In this document: positions 1 to 12,499 of the stretch, piece by piece
Position numbering within the stretch: the stretch's first letter is position 1
Layout of the letters: each line of letters opens with the position of its first letter
Assembly (NCBI GenBank): GCA_023614405.1
Contig: CM042697.1
Location: 305,940,323 to 306,004,322 of the forward strand
DNA length: 64,000 nucleotides
Direction: 5' to 3'
Source of the DNA: Avena insularis
Taxonomy: Eukaryota; Streptophyta; Magnoliopsida; Poales; Poaceae
The notes under the pieces: model-generated
What the model saw: only the letters and a program-made list of their open reading frames with translations
Databases searched by the model: none
Told to the model about the DNA's origin: nothing
Position numbers and translations under genes: made by a program

Positions 1-2149
1 TTCACTTGTGGGCAATTTGAAGAATGGAGGATTTACTTTATTTATGCTGCTACCTGAATAATTTGAGCTAGCCTCGAGCTAAGCTTTTATTGTAATAATG
101 GTACTCTGGATCTTCGTTATTTATGATACACGGATATTTTGCTATGTTGTTCATCTTATTCTATTGTGGGCCAATGAACCGATCCAGGGATTGGCATGTC
201 ACATAGAAGCCACGGTCTTTTCAGAACCGTGGTGTTACAAAGAGTGATCTAAAGTTTCAAACTATTTGAATCCAACATGAGTAATTAGAGATTTCCATCT
301 ACTTTCAAAAAAAAATTGGATTCATTCAATTTGGTGTAGTGAATCTCTCTGAATTGATTTTCAAAGTTACCTACAGAAAGGGATTTTCAAATAAAATACA
401 AAACTAAGTTTGAATCGCTGGGCTGCACGCGGGAATGCTAATGGGCTGGCCCAACTATGCAACACGCGCACAACGGGCTGCTCCGGGGCTGGTCCTACCC
501 GTCAGCGACTAACAACACGCAAAGCGGTATCGTCTATTCTAGGCCTTATGATTAGAGCTCGATCGACGGCTGAGCGTCGTCGTCTCCGTCGCAGGGCTCG
601 CGCGAGACAGAACCCTAGCGCTATGGCAAGGGTCGTCGGGGGCTTACCAGGGCTCCAGGTAGGTCAGGAAATGCGGGCAAACGAACGAGTCGATGATGGT
701 AGTTTGAACGGTGGTCGCGGTAGCTGCTAGGGACGCACCTAGCATTGGCTCCTTCCTTCTTCTGCAGGGGCGAACTCTGGTGAAATTTTGGCACGGTGGT
801 GCTCGCCTTGCTCTAGGGTTGGGTTAGAGAGGTTCCAGGGTGTGAGAGGAGTGGAATGGTGTGTGTTTTGAGGTCGGGGGAGGGTTCTATTTATACTGCA
901 GCAAAGGGGGCACGACGGCATGGCTCGGGCTCACCGGCAACACAGTTATAGTGAGCTATAGGCATGGCCAAGGGCATACGTCGGCACGATGCTTCAGGGC
1001 GATCGTCATACGCACAGTGGCATGGCGAGGCGCGGTCTAAAGCATTCTAGAACGTTCGTGGTCTACGACGGTATCATCGGCAATCGTCACGGCGTATGGT
1101 GGTCATGGTGCTCGCGCGGTCAAACGAGCATGTCTAGGAGCTTGCTGGGGTCATGGCAAACGTAATGGCGCAAGGTGAGGGTGAGGCACAGCGTGTGCAT
1201 GCGGGATTGATCGGTGCTCTGGCGCGGCGACCGGCATGGTCTGGTGTTAAATGGGCGCGGCTTTGCTGGCGTCTCCTCGAGCGGTCTTTGGTCGGGGCGT
1301 GCACAAGCAAAGGCGATGAGGTCAGGGCTAACTCCTAGACATCATGGGCGTGGGCGGTGCAGTCTATGGCGGTGTGTCCTTGTCGAGGTGGCAAGGTGAG
1401 CTCGGGTATGATTTTGCACTACTCAATTGATCGAGTGAGAAAGCTCCTTTGCACGGGCTGGTACTGAGGGAGTTAAGAGCACAACATGTGAGCTCGGTGA
1501 GGTCACAAAGATGATCCAAGGTTTCATCAAAACAGTAAATAGTTGTTGATTTTGTACTACAATCACCAAGTGTTCGATCTAATGGCCGCAAGAACTAAAC
1601 CATCACATTTTACAATGATTTTTGGTGGGTGTTCTGGTACTAATCTTGGTAGTCTCTATGTGCAATGGTTTGCTAAGTGGTGAAGGTTTGAGTGGTTTTC
1701 CAAAAATGGCTATCTTGATACATAAGATAGATTCAATTTTGAATTGCCTCTCAAATGGGTTTGGATTTGTTTCTGCAAGGTTGGAAAGCTCCATTGGGCT
1801 TAGTGTCACTAGGTCTAGCAAGGGGAAAAAATAAATGGAAAAGTTTCTGTTTGAGATTAGTTGCTAGAGATGCTCAAAGTGAGCTAGTGGTTAACTTTGG
1901 CAGAAATGACCATTTGGTCATATGCTTTATATTTAGATTTTCTTTTGTTTTGATCTGGTTTGGAAATGACCTAGATGATATGGTTTTGATATTTAAACCA
2001 TTTCTCATCATTTACAACAATCACACATGGCATTGCAAGCATTCATACAAACAAGGATTAAGTTTTGAATTTAATTAATAAAAGATTTTGTTAACTGTAA
2101 TATTGATTAATTAGAAATTGATCCTCATTAGTATTTTTGGGGTGTTACA
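1..2149 (-). mobile_element. E1 chromovirus 3' LTR (partial)
   Basis: Long terminal repeat of the minus-strand chromovirus whose pol lies at 2150-5804. On the minus strand the LTR opens at 2149 with TGTAACACCCC, directly after a purine-rich tract and the chromodomain end of pol. It has AT-rich flanks and a GC-rich middle (about 420-1350), the same layout as the 4.3-kb LTRs of E5. The other LTR end is not seen; it may lie off the window. A second TGTAACACC on the minus strand ending at 238 could be a different boundary, so 1-238 may be another repeat. Short open frames here have no recognisable product. The 5' LTR of E1 is outside the window. Confidence 0.7.
887..895 (-). promoter_or_regulatory. 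TATA box of E1 LTR
   Basis: On the minus strand this reads TATAAATAG, a canonical plant TATA box, in the GC-rich part of the LTR and in the transcriptional orientation of E1. It would place the RNA start near 860. Function is inferred from position and sequence only. Confidence 0.55.
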
Positions 2150-2170
2150 AACCTTCCTCCCTTAAACAGA
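2150..2170 (-). other. E1 polypurine tract
   Basis: On the minus strand a purine-rich stretch (AAGGGAGGAAGG) sits directly before the TGTAACACC start of the 3' LTR. This is the expected place for the plus-strand primer of reverse transcription. Confidence 0.6.
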
Positions 2171-2204
2171 ACCTCGTCCCGAGATTCAGGAAAACTAGGA
2201 ACTA

Positions 2205-3300
2205 AAGAGATTGGGAAACTCGGTCCTCATGTAATCTTCGTGTTCCCAAGTGGCTTCTTCTTAAGTATGGTTGCTCCACTGGATCTTGAGAAACTTGATA
2301 CTCCTGGTCCGGGTAGTTCGGAAAGCTTGTTCCAAAATACGAATGGGTACTTCACGATAGGTTAAATCCGGGTTGATTTCAATGGCTCTGTGATCGATGT
2401 TCTTGAAAACTTCTGTCGTCTCTAGAACTTCTAAACATTTCCGAAGTAACAAAATATGAAACACATTATGCATGGCTAACATCTCTTCTAGCAGTTCTAT
2501 CTGATACGATACATCTCCTAGGTGACTTAGAATCTTGAAGGGTACAATGTATCTAGGTGCAAGATTTCCTTTGAGTTGGAAATGATGCATTCCTTTCAAG
2601 GGTGATACTTTGATATAAAAAAAATATCCGATATTGAAGGCTAGATCTCGACGTCTCTTGTCGGCATAATTCTTCTGTCTGGATTGAGTGGTCTTGAGGT
2701 GCACACGGATCTTGTGAACCTTCTCTTCAGCTTCTCGTAGGATGTCTTGTCCAAAGATATGGCTCTCTCCTACTTGTGACCAATCTAGTGGGGTATGAAA
2801 CTTCCTTACATACATAAACTCAAATGTGGCCATTTGCAAACTATCTTGATTTATTGTTGTTGTATGAGAATTTTGCTAAAGACAAGCAGCCCTCCCATTT
2901 AGATCCATATTCCAACACACAAGCTCTCAACATATCCTCGAGTATTTGGTTTACTCTCTCCGTTTGTCCATCGGTCTACGGGTGATAGGTTGTGCTAAAG
3001 TTCAGTTTGGTTCCTAATCCTTCTTGGACTTTCTTCCAAAATCTTGAGGTAAACTGGGTTCCTCGATCCGACACAATGTTCTTGGGGATTCCATGCAGAC
3101 TGACTATCCTAGCAATGTACAACTCTGCTAGCTTAGAGCTCTGATAAGTGGTCTTGACAGGTAAGAAATGAGCTGCTTTGGAAAGTCTATCCACTATGAC
3201 GCAGATAGAATCATTTCCCCTACTAGATATAGGAAAACTTGTGATGAAATCCATTCCAACTGAATCCCATTTCCATTCTAGGATCTGCAAAGGCTGCAGA
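2205..3300 (-). pseudogene. E1 integrase with C-terminal chromodomain (decayed)
   Basis: C-terminal part of the chromovirus polyprotein. The integrase core is seen at 2976-3290, with GMDFITSFP, VDRLSKAAHF and VSDRGTQF holding the first two acidic catalytic residues. An in-frame stop follows TTYHP near 2976 and the frame resumes at TDGQTERVNQ. The distal part (2261-2839) has the usual GPF/Y-like region. It ends in a chromodomain-like tail containing YREVPIRILEQ and, after a further stop, ATWEHEDYMR. The C-terminal chromodomain places the element in the chromovirus branch (Tekay/Del-like) of Ty3/gypsy. Stops and frame changes mean no functional enzyme is made. Confidence 0.85.
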
Positions 3301-3639
3301 AGTCGTGTGGGTCACTGATGTTCTACTTTGACTCTCTGACAAATATCACACTTAGCTATGTAGCTTCTGACTTCTCTCTTCATTTTGTGCCACCAAAATT
3401 GCTCCTTCAAATCCTAATACATCTTTGTTCCTCCTGGATGGATAGAATAAAGTTTATCATGGGCTTCTTGCAAAATAGCTTATTTCAACTCTGAATCAGC
3501 TGGCACAGAGATTCTTCCTTTATACCACAAAACTCCTTCTTCATCTTCCATGAATTTGGGTACCTTCCCTGTACCGATACGATGTTTAATTCCATCGATA
3601 CTGGCATTTCCTTTCTAAGCTTCCTTTATCTGATCTATC

Positions 3640-4903
3640 AAGGTGGGTTAAAGTTCAATACTAGCTAGGAATCCTTCGCTAACTAGCTCCATTCCGAAAT
3701 CCTCCAACTCCTTATGCAAACTTGGTTGCTCTTTCAGAATCATGGTTTTTAACCTACACGGTAGTCTACTAAGAGCATCCGCTACCACATTGGCCTTGCC
3801 AGGGTGGTGGTGAATGTCAAGGTCATAATCCTTGATTAACTCTATCAATCTCCTTTGCCTCATATCCAACTCCTTCTATGTAAAAATATACTTCAAGCTC
3901 TTGTGATCTGATTAAATATCATAGCGATTACCCATGAGATAATGACGCCATGTTTTAAAAGCTAAAACAATGGAGGCTAACTCTAAGTCATGGGTGGGGT
4001 AATTCTATTCATGTTGCTTTAGTTGTCGGGATAGATATGATATCACTTTGCCTTCTTGCATCAACACACATCTGAGACCAATCTTGGATGCATCACAATA
4101 CACGTCAAAGGGCTTCGTGATATCCGGCATGATCAAAATTGGGGCTGAAATCAATCTCTGCTTGAGTTCTTGGAAACTCGCTTCACATTTGTCTGTCCAT
4201 TCAAACTTCTGATCTTTCTTTAGTAACTGAGTCATCGGCCTAGCGATGCTTGAAAATCCTTCAACAAACTTGCGGTAATATTCCGCTAATCCAAGAAATG
4301 CACGAACTTATGTTTGAGTGGTTGGGGCTCTCCATTCTTCAACATCCTTAATCTTGGCAGGGTCGACAGCAACTCCTCCGGTTGATAAGATATGTCCTAG
4401 GAATCCTACTTTCTTTAACCAAAATTCACATTTCTAAACTTGGCATACAACTGATGCTCTCTCAAGGTTCCAAGGATGGTTCTTAGGTGTTGTTCATGTT
4501 CTTCCTCCGATTTGGAGTAGATTAGATTGTCATCGATGAACACAACGAAAAACTTATCCAAGAAGTTCATGAAAATCATATTCATGAGATTCATGAAATA
4601 AGCGGGGGCATTGGTTAATCCAAAAGACTTGACCTTCTACTCATACAATCCATATCGGGTAGTGAAGGCAGTCTTTGGAATATCCGTTGCACGAATTTTT
4701 AGTTGATGGTAACCAGTTCTAAGATCAATCTTAGAGAACACTCTGGCACTGGTCAACTGGTCAAACAAATCTTCTATCTTTGTTAATGGGTACTTGTTCT
4801 TGATTATGACGGCATTGAACTTCCGGTAATCCGTACATAAACGGGTGGCACCATCCTTCTTATCCTCAAATAGAACAGGTGATCTCCATGGCGATGCACT
4901 TGG
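3640..4903 (-). pseudogene. E1 reverse transcriptase and RNase H (decayed)
   Basis: The reverse transcriptase runs leftward from about 4903. Readable pieces include [26 protein letters not shown] and the active-site motif [13 protein letters not shown] near 4510-4550, where the usual Y of the YxDD box is F. The RT/RNase H connection is at 4005-4235 ([27 protein letters not shown]). The RNase H end is at 3648-3869 (MRQRRLIELIKDYDLDIHHH, VVADALSRLP). Several stops and frame shifts separate the pieces. Order and motifs are those of a grass chromovirus pol. Confidence 0.85.
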
Positions 4904-5800
4904 TTAAATCATATCTTTGCTAATCATGTCATCAAGTTGCTTCTTGAGCTCCACTAACTCTGATGGCTTCATACTATAGGGTCTATGAGCTATGGGTCTG
5001 GTTCCAGGGATTAGTTCAATGATAAACTCGATATCCCGAACTGGGGGCATATCGGGTAATTCATCTGGGAACACATCGGAGTATTCATAGACTACTCTGA
5101 CTTGGTCTAGGGTCGGTTCGGCTAAACTCTTGTTGCACTTGAATTGACGGGGTAAGGTCTTAGACACATGCTCAACTGATACTCCGGTGCTATTGGTCAT
5201 GGTTATGGATTTCTTGACACAATCTATAAGTCCTTGATGTTTTGACATCCAATCCATTCCTAGTATTACTTCCAAACCTTTTGTTCCGAGTACTATTAGA
5301 TTGGCATAGAAATATATTCCATGAATCTTGATAGGTACGGCCTTGCAAATTTGTCTAGCTTTGATAGTTGACCCAGGGATTTGAACTATCATAAGATGCT
5401 TCAAATTGGTTGGTTGAATCTTACTAGTGCATGCAAATTCTTCCGTGAGAAATGAGTGCGATGCTCCAGAATCAAACAACACTCTTGCAAGTACTGAATT
5501 AACAGAAAACATACCCAACACGACATCTAGAGCTTCCTGGGCTTCTTCAGCATTCATGTGGGAACAGACGGCCAGCACGGTTGTTCGGGTTGCCAGGGGC
5601 GAATCTCTTTCCAGGTTAGACACGACGCTACTGCTAGGCAGGTGCAGTTACATTGGGTGCTGCAACAATCTTCTTGGGGCACTCATTGGAGTAGTCACCC
5701 GTCACTCCACACTCAAAGCAGGTGATTGTTGACTTGTCCTTCCCTGCAACAGGTATGGCATTACTTCCAGTCCTTGGGGCAGTATTGTTATTGGTGTTTG
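4904..5800 (-). pseudogene. E1 gag zinc knuckle, protease and start of RT
   Basis: A 239-aa open frame (5623-4904) carries an aspartic protease with active site LFDSGASHSFL. It continues into the N-terminal RT linker (GTRPIAHRPYSMKPSELVEL). Just upstream, in another frame at about 5670-5740, lies the gag zinc knuckle TCFECGVTGDYSNECPKK. It has CX2CX4-X-X4C spacing, but the metal-binding His is Asp (apparently CAC to GAC). The upstream gag is cut at 5804 by insertion of E2 and resumes at 18428. Confidence 0.85.
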
Positions 5801-5804
5801 TGGG

Positions 5805-6318
5805 TGTCGTCGGATTGTCGACAAGTACGCCATAGGGAGTCCTAGTGGCATTGGAAAGAAGGGGTGTGAGACGTCGGATGTTCTAGGAGCGGTGAGCACA
5901 AGTTTACCCAGGTTCAGATCCGACTGTGGTGATCGGATCCTTCTCCTGCTAACAACCCATTAATATATTAGCGTAAGCCGGATGTTACAACGGATTACAA
6001 GATAGGTTCGCATGTGCGAGTTGGTTGTGGTTATTGGTGCCCTAAAGGCTCCAATAGGGCTGGTTTATATAGTCATCGGGGCCTAGGGTTACAGGGAGAG
6101 ACATACCCGGCTACGTTATAGAGTCGGTAACTAGTACTGCTTGGACTACAAGTAATACTACAGGCCTAAGTCGGTAACTCTTCTGGGCCTCATCGTAGCC
6201 GGAACTGGCTTATCCTCTTTATCTGACTAGGCCACCCGTGAAGAAAAGCTCTAACCCGTTAGTGGGCCACCCTAGTCAGTAAGTCCTGTGGGTATACCCG
6301 GAAAGTATATCCCCAACA
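5805..6318 (-). repeat. E2 3' LTR
   Basis: 514 bp, in plus reading from TGTCGTCGGATT to ATCCCCAACA. It aligns end to end without length change to 17909-18422. It is the 3' LTR because pol reads leftward towards it. Confidence 0.93.
6064..6071 (-). promoter_or_regulatory. TATA box in E2 3' LTR
   Basis: Minus strand reads TATATAAA. The same motif is conserved in the other LTR at 18168-18175, despite about 8.6% divergence elsewhere. Confidence 0.6.
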
Positions 6319-6335
6319 GTAGCCCCCGGAAGTCT
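6319..6335 (-). other. E2 polypurine tract
   Basis: On the minus strand CCGGGGGCTAC abuts the LTR start. This is the standard plus-strand priming site position. Confidence 0.6.
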
Positions 6336-6894
6336 TCCAAGATTTGAAGTCGGATAAATTCTCTAGCTTGATGGTTTCTTCGACTTGATAATCTTAAAGG
6401 GTTCCCAAAAACTTCCTTCATTGATGTAGGATTCCGAGTTAGTTGAGTCGAATATATTTTGTTCTGACCTTGATTTTTCCGTTGCTTTATTTGAAACATA
6501 AGCCGGATTTTACAGCGGCATGCACACTGACAAATTTACAGTCCATGTCCCATCACTGACAAGATTTCCATCAGCACGACCGTTGGTGGGTCCGTTCCTT
6601 ACGGAACGAAACGTCGTTTCAATGCCTGCACGAAAATCGAGGGGGCAGAAGAGTCACGAGGAAGCTAACTCCCCCTCTCCTATACGCGTAGAGATAATCT
6701 CGCGTCTCACCGCATGAATCTTGACACAGAGGCAAATAAGAGGAGAGAAAACCCTTATTCCCAAATTCACTTCTCCATCGATTCATTCATTCATTGCTTC
6801 GTCGTACTCCTTGAGCTCTCCGCACCAGTTCCAATCTGCCCATCATTGAGAAAAAACTCTCCTTCCCCCACCAGCCCATCTTCCTCCAAGAACT
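6336..6894. other. E2 spacer upstream of the antisense gene
   Basis: Non-coding 3' region of E2. It would serve as promoter and 5' UTR of the antisense gene starting at 6895. Short open frames here have no recognised product, and I see no clear TATA box. Confidence 0.4.
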
Positions 6895-9800
6895 ATGGCA
6901 TCTTCCTCGTCCTCTGGAACAGCGGTGGCGGGTTCGTCAGCGGCATGGATACTGCGGAGCTCCAAGTTATGGAGGATGAGGGGTTCATTGCTGCCGGCGC
7001 GTGGTGGAGCGCTGCTGGACACGCCATCCCCACACCGAAAGATGGCGAGAGGGTGTTGTTCGTCACTCACGTAGACCGCGGCCTTAGTTTGCCACCGTCG
7101 GACTACTTCGTCGAGGTCCTCAACCATTACGGTGTGTAACTCCACAATCTTCCTCCCAACTCTCTGCTTGAGCTTAGCGCTCACGCAGCTCTGTGCGAGG
7201 GGTTTCTTGGCATTAGGCCAAGTCTCAACCTTTCCAGGTACTACTATGGTACCCAAAAGAATTCTATTAGTGTCGATGTGCCTTATGTCAACGGCACTCT
7301 TAGCTTAGTCCTCAGGAGGAATCGAATCTATCTAGGATTAATGCTAGTGAGTCTGTCAAACGTTCAGCCGGAACTTTCTTTTATCATAAGGATATTCCGG
7401 CTCCGGGTAAGGCGGAAGGTCTTCCGGCGTTCACCAATGGCGCCGCTCCCCACCAAGATTCATGGGATGCGGAGGCACCGGACATGTCGGATATTTTGAT
7501 CCTTGCCAAGAGGCGGATCAAATTTCCGATGAAGCATGAGGGGCTTCGTGGATCCAACTTGATCCACCTGTTGGCTGGAGCACCGGATTCAGCCTCTCCA
7601 GCACCATGCAGACCGCCAAATGCACGAAATCACCGGCGAAAAAAAGGACATCATGAAGGTCAACCCGAACCGGCTCGCGCCGAAGGACTATAGGACTCTC
7701 ATGCAATATTTGGTCAAGGAAAGAGTGGAACGAAAAGTTACGGAAGTTTCCATGAAGATGTATACATCCATTCGTCCTCTGACTCCGGTAAATATTTTGA
7801 CTCTGCTTTCGCGTTTCGTTGTTTTCTTTGGTTCTTTCTCTGACTCTATTTTCATTGATGCTTTTCCGATTCTGTCAGCTCGAGAAACTCCCCGAGTCTC
7901 AGCTGGCTCCACTAGAGGGCTATGCTTCAGATGACCCGGAGGCGACGGAGGATGATGAGGTGCAAGAAGTTGCCGCCTCCGCCTCCAAGAAGCATAAGGC
8001 GAAGGAAGTTGTCATTCTTTGGTAGCCAAGTCTTGCCGATGGTTAAAAAGTAAGCATCTCACCTTTAGTTTTTTAGTATTCTTGTACCTTTGTTATCTTT
8101 CCAGAGCACACCTAATATTTAGGATTTCTGTGTTCTAGAGTTAAATCATCATTGAAGAGCAAGATTAAGCCGTAAAGCAAGCCAGGCAAGCAGCTGCGTC
8201 AGCAGAAGCTTGTTGTTTCTCCAGCTGTGCTTCCATCGACCTCATCCACTGCTCCGTCAGCATAGGGACCTTCTGCATCCCCTGAAGCTGGCAATATCTC
8301 AAAAGCCCTGGTCATCGTTGATGACCGGGCAACTGATAAGGGTGAACCCATAAAGGGTAATGATCCCATAGCTATGACCACATGTAGTGTGGATAAGGTG
8401 ATTGACTCCGCTGTTCCTAGCCTCAAGAGGAAGGAGAAAGAAGAGATTCTCAAGCTGGATCAGTCCAGTCTTGGGAAGCAAATCTTGACCCTCGAAGCAG
8501 CCAACCAAGAAGAAGAAGATGTCAAGCTGGTCAGCCTCCTGGACCAAATATTGGTCCGGGATGCTAAAATCGCATCTGGCAAACTTCTAGCGATGGATGT
8601 TCCGTCCCTCACCCTTACCGAGAAGGTGTTTCACAGCACCAAGCTCGGATTCAAAAAGTTGCACCTGGAACACATTGTAAGTTTCCGATTCTTGTTTGTA
8701 TTTATTATCATATCCTCTAGCCCCCAAGCATAAAGTCGGATAAACATTTCTGGATCCGTGTTGATGCTTTTAGGTTGCAAAAGAACGATGTAGCGTAGCC
8801 CCCAAGGCTCGTGCTGTAATTTTACTTAGTTAAATTTGCAGTCCGAGTCTTAGTAGCTGTCTGACTGTATTCCATCTCTAAACTTACAGAAAATTGCATC
8901 TTCCAACCAGGAATTGCTCAAGAATATTTCCAACAAGCACAAAGAAATAAAAGCTTTGATCTTTGAAAATTCAAAATTAAAAGTTCAAAAAGATGAAGTA
9001 AAAGGTAAACTTTTCCGGCTTCCTCTTTATCAGTTAAGTGTTTTTGTCATAGTCAGATTTTGCGTTATCTGGCTGATATTTTTGTCTTTGCATAATTGTT
9101 GTGCCAATCCAGCAAGATGGTGGAGCAGGCCAAAAACTTCAAGGTCTTGGAGGGAGAGAATACTGAATTCCGACAAAAGCTTGAGACCCTAACTGTGGAG
9201 TTGGAGAAATCCGTAGCTACAGTTTTGGAATCAAGCAATCACGAGACCATGAGGATCGAGAAGCTCCTAGCCCTCCGAGATAAAGAACTTGCTGATCTCA
9301 AGAAGGAGTTTGATATTCAGAAGGATCTTGCCCAGGCCTCAGCAAGTGAACTAGACAGCCTCCACAAGAAGCATGCTGAATGGAATCACTCTATGCTTGG
9401 TAAGATTTCCGAATCTTTTCTTTCTGTTATTCATTTTTCGACTTTTGTTTTAGTCGGAATTTTGACTTTTGGTTCTTTCCCAGCCCCCTTGAATATTTCC
9501 GATTCTTCCACTTCGGAACCTCGCCTTGAGCGCATCAAGCTCGTCGGAGATGTCTTGTTCTACTTCCGCCAAACTCTAGAAGAGGCTGGCGAAGCCGTCA
9601 GGCTTTTTGATTTGCACAAAATGTCAGTGCACGAGGTGAGGGACAAAGCGAAGGAGATTCCGAAGCTAATTGAGGACTGGAAGATCTTCTACGCTCGGAC
9701 TTCTGCGCAAACAGCTCTGACCATGGTGATGAGCCATCATAGAAAAATGGAAATCTGGCACGTCACCAAGGGCATTGCCGAGGAGGATGATGAGGGTAAC

Positions 9801-10016
9801 CCGCAAGATATCAAGGCCATCCAAGAATCTTGCGCAGGTTATGCTTGTCGGGTGGCGGAGATGACCAATTATACGACGCCATTCTTCGAATCCGTCGCTG
9901 CACCTCCCTCGCCTCAAGAGCCAGAGATCAGTAATGCTTCTGAGTCTGAGATCGAGGGCGACACTGTTGATGACTCCGGTGTTCCACCTGCTTCATCACC
10001 ATCACCTGCAGGATAA
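6895..10016 (+). pseudogene. E2 antisense gene: Transposase_28-type domain plus coiled coil, with introns
   Basis: A gene on the strand opposite to E2 gag-pol. A start ATG at 6895 opens a Ser/Ala-rich N-terminus (MASSSSSGTAVAGSSAA), followed in a shifted frame by DEGFIAAGAWW. Next comes the grass 'putative gypsy-type transposon' domain (Pfam Transposase_28): VTHVDRGLSLPPSDYFVEVL, then CEGFLGIRPSLNLF in another frame. Intron-like gaps are visible: 7788-7878 (CCG|GTAAAT to GTCAG), 8677-8889 (ATT|GTAAGT to TTACAG), 9005-9112, and 9400-9483 (84 nt, in frame). Between 8890 and 9399 the protein is Glu/Lys/Leu-rich coiled coil. The last exon (9484-10016) encodes a helical domain (VLFYFRQTLEEAGEAVRLFD) and an acidic tail. 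Frameshifts and stops at about 7139 and 8023 break this copy. Function is unknown. Confidence 0.75.
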
Positions 10017-10636
10017 ACATTTTTCTATGCATTATCTGGAACTTATGGCAATGTAATGATGGCTACAATATTTATTTTGTGCTGATTTGTAAAAACTGAT
10101 GCTTTTACTATCTTAGCATTGTTTTGTTTATATTTTGTTATACTTTGTGCTTGAAATTTTTTGAAGAACTTCCTTTTTTTATGCCTATACTTAGCGGTTT
10201 ATCTGGCTCTCTGCCTCGTCCCTTTCATGGGTCGTCCAACATTTAGCACGGAAACTTTGCCGAGCAACGGAGCGTAATTGCTAAACCAGTCTAAACTCGG
10301 AAACAAAGCCAGCTTCCAGTACCAACAACTCATTACTCAGAAAATGCCCGCGTCTAAGCAATAAGATAAAGAATCAAAGTATAGGTAATAATTTAAACTT
10401 TGTACCCGAAGATAACATTGTTTTTAGATTGTTCAAAAATCGTAACCACAACAAACATGAGCATAAAGTACTTTCAAGTATTCTGGGTTTTTTGAAAAAT
10501 ATCACATGCTCTTTTGGAAATAAGATGGCAAAAACATCTCAAAAATAACAATATGAGTAAACCAACACTTTATTTCTCTTTGAACATATACATATATGAT
10601 TACAAGGAAATATAACTAAGAATAGAAGGGACGTAG
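10017..10636. other. E2 spacer between antisense gene and integrase end
   Basis: AT-rich non-coding stretch between two convergent genes: the antisense gene ends at 10016 and the integrase ends near 10637. It probably holds both 3' ends. I see no other feature. Confidence 0.4.
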
Positions 10637-11729
10637 CTATGCAATATTCCATGGGCGGTCTATTTCATCCGGGTATGTGCTGCCACCAGCTCTCTTCTTT
10701 TTCCGAGTATTAGGTCTTTCCTTGACCGATCTCATGTCGGTTAAATAATATGACCCATTATGAAGAACTCTTCTAACCATAAAGGGTCCTTCCCAAATTG
10801 GAGAAAGTTCGTGCTTTCTATTTTGCACAAGTCGGAGAACTAAATCGCCTTTTCTGAAAGAACGGGCACTCTCTGACTATGATACTTGCGTAACTTCTGC
10901 TGATAGGTTATAGATCTCTGTTTAGCAATGACACGTACTTCTTCGATTATATCGAGATCATCTTGCCGAGAAATTTCTGCATCTTCTTCGATATACGCTT
11001 TGACTCGTGGAACTTGATGGATCATATCACTCGGAAGAACTGCTTCTGCACCGAAGACCAAGAAGAAAGGAGTATAGCCGGTTGACCTATTAGGAATTGT
11101 ACGTAAGCTCCAAATCACAGACGATAATTATTCCGCCCAAGCCCCCGTGGCCCGACGAAGCGGTGCCTCGAGGCGAGGTCGGATTCCTTATAGAATAAGG
11201 CCATTAGTTCTTTCGACTTGTCCATTGGCTTGTGGATGTGCGACTGACATAATATCAAGTCAGATCCCTTGCTCTTCGTAGAATTTGGCAAGTTCTCCCA
11301 TGGAAAAGTTGCTCACGTTGTCAGTAGTTATATTGTGTGAATATCCGAATCTGATGATTACGTCCTCGACGAATCTTCTGGCTGTGGCTCCATCGCAACT
11401 TGTTACTGGTTTAGCCTCAATCCATTTTGTGAATTTATCCACCATCACTAGTAGGTGAGTGAATCCACATTTTGTCGTGCGAAACAGCCCTACCATATCA
11501 AGCCCCCAGTCCGCGAACGACCATGTAATAGGGATTGTTCGCAGCTGCTCAGCCGGAACGTGTGCCTGATGAGCGTACTTTTGGCAGCCCTTGCACGTTT
11601 TGACCAGTTTATTGGCGTCTGCCTTAGCTGTAAGCCAAAATAATCCATGTCGAAAGCTTTTGCCACTAAGGATCTAGCTGCAGCATGGTGATCACACTCA
11701 CCTTCGTGGATTTCTCTTAAGATTTCCAC
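10637..11729 (-). pseudogene. E2 integrase (decayed)
   Basis: The N-terminal zinc-binding region is at 11490-11729 (EILREIHEGECDHHAA). The core is at 11260-11496 (VMVDKFTKWIEAKP, then ITTDNVSNFSM, where Tat integrases usually have TDNGSQF). The later core and C-terminal parts are at 10840-11118 (NRSTGYTPFFLVFGAEAVLP) and 10637-10828 (LSPIWEGPFMVRRVLHNGSY). Segments are separated by stops and frame shifts. The C-terminus ends with a basic stretch and has no chromodomain, as expected for Tat elements. Confidence 0.87.
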
Positions 11730-11939
11730 TCCTTACGAAGAAATACATTTCTAAAACACGCCAGAAACACTCCGTTTATAGAGCTCACCATTTATTATAG
11801 TGTATGCTTTTGCTCGTCGGACAATCTGCCGGCTCAAGACTTCGTCTTCGGGTAATTTTCCGTCTATCAAGAAATCCAGATAGGGTTTTTTCTAGCTGGG
11901 AATTACAGCCAGAACTGCTATTAAAGGTGAGTCGGATTT

Positions 11940-12490
11940 CGTCGGATAGTCCTCATCGACTCCTACTATGGAGGGGACCCTTAAATGCTCTAGAAAAGCT
12001 CCATCCGGTACCTTTTTTTGCGCAGAGCCTATCCTTGATAGGGCATCTGCTTCCTCATTTTCTGCTCGAGGAATGTGTTGAACCTCAAAATCCTCGAACG
12101 ATTTGGATAATTCATCCACAATAGCTTTGTATGCTTCCATGTGCTTGTTTGTGTTACAAATGTCGGATACTTGCTGAGCAAATAAATTCGAGTCTCTGTA
12201 ACACATGAGTCTTGATATGCCAATGTTTTTGGCCATGCGTATTCCATGCAGCAGTGCTTCGTACTCGGCAATATTATTGGTTGTCGTGAAGTGTATTTGC
12301 AACACATAGAACAAATTATCTCCTTGGGGTGATTTGAGCACCACGCCAGCCCCGAGCCTCCTCGTGCTTTTGATCCGTGAAAGTGAAGGGTCCAAAATTC
12401 CGAGTCTGTAGGGCCTGTGTTTTCTGCCGTTTCTGTCCAATCAACAACAAAGTCGGCGAAAATTTGGCACTTGATCGCTGTACGTGGTTT
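11940..12490 (-). pseudogene. E2 second (archaeal-type) RNase H
   Basis: The extra RNase H domain that distinguishes the Tat/Ogre branch. Visible pieces are WTLHFHGSKARGGSG, then after a frame change AGVVLKSPQGDNLFYVLQIH, NNIAEYEALLHGIRMAKN, and AENEEADALSRIG. The first catalytic Asp, usually in an FDGS motif, reads as His (FHGS). With the frameshift near 12340 this copy should be inactive. The domain sits between RNase H and integrase, as in the lineage. Confidence 0.82.
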
Positions 12491-12499
12491 GTACTCAAT

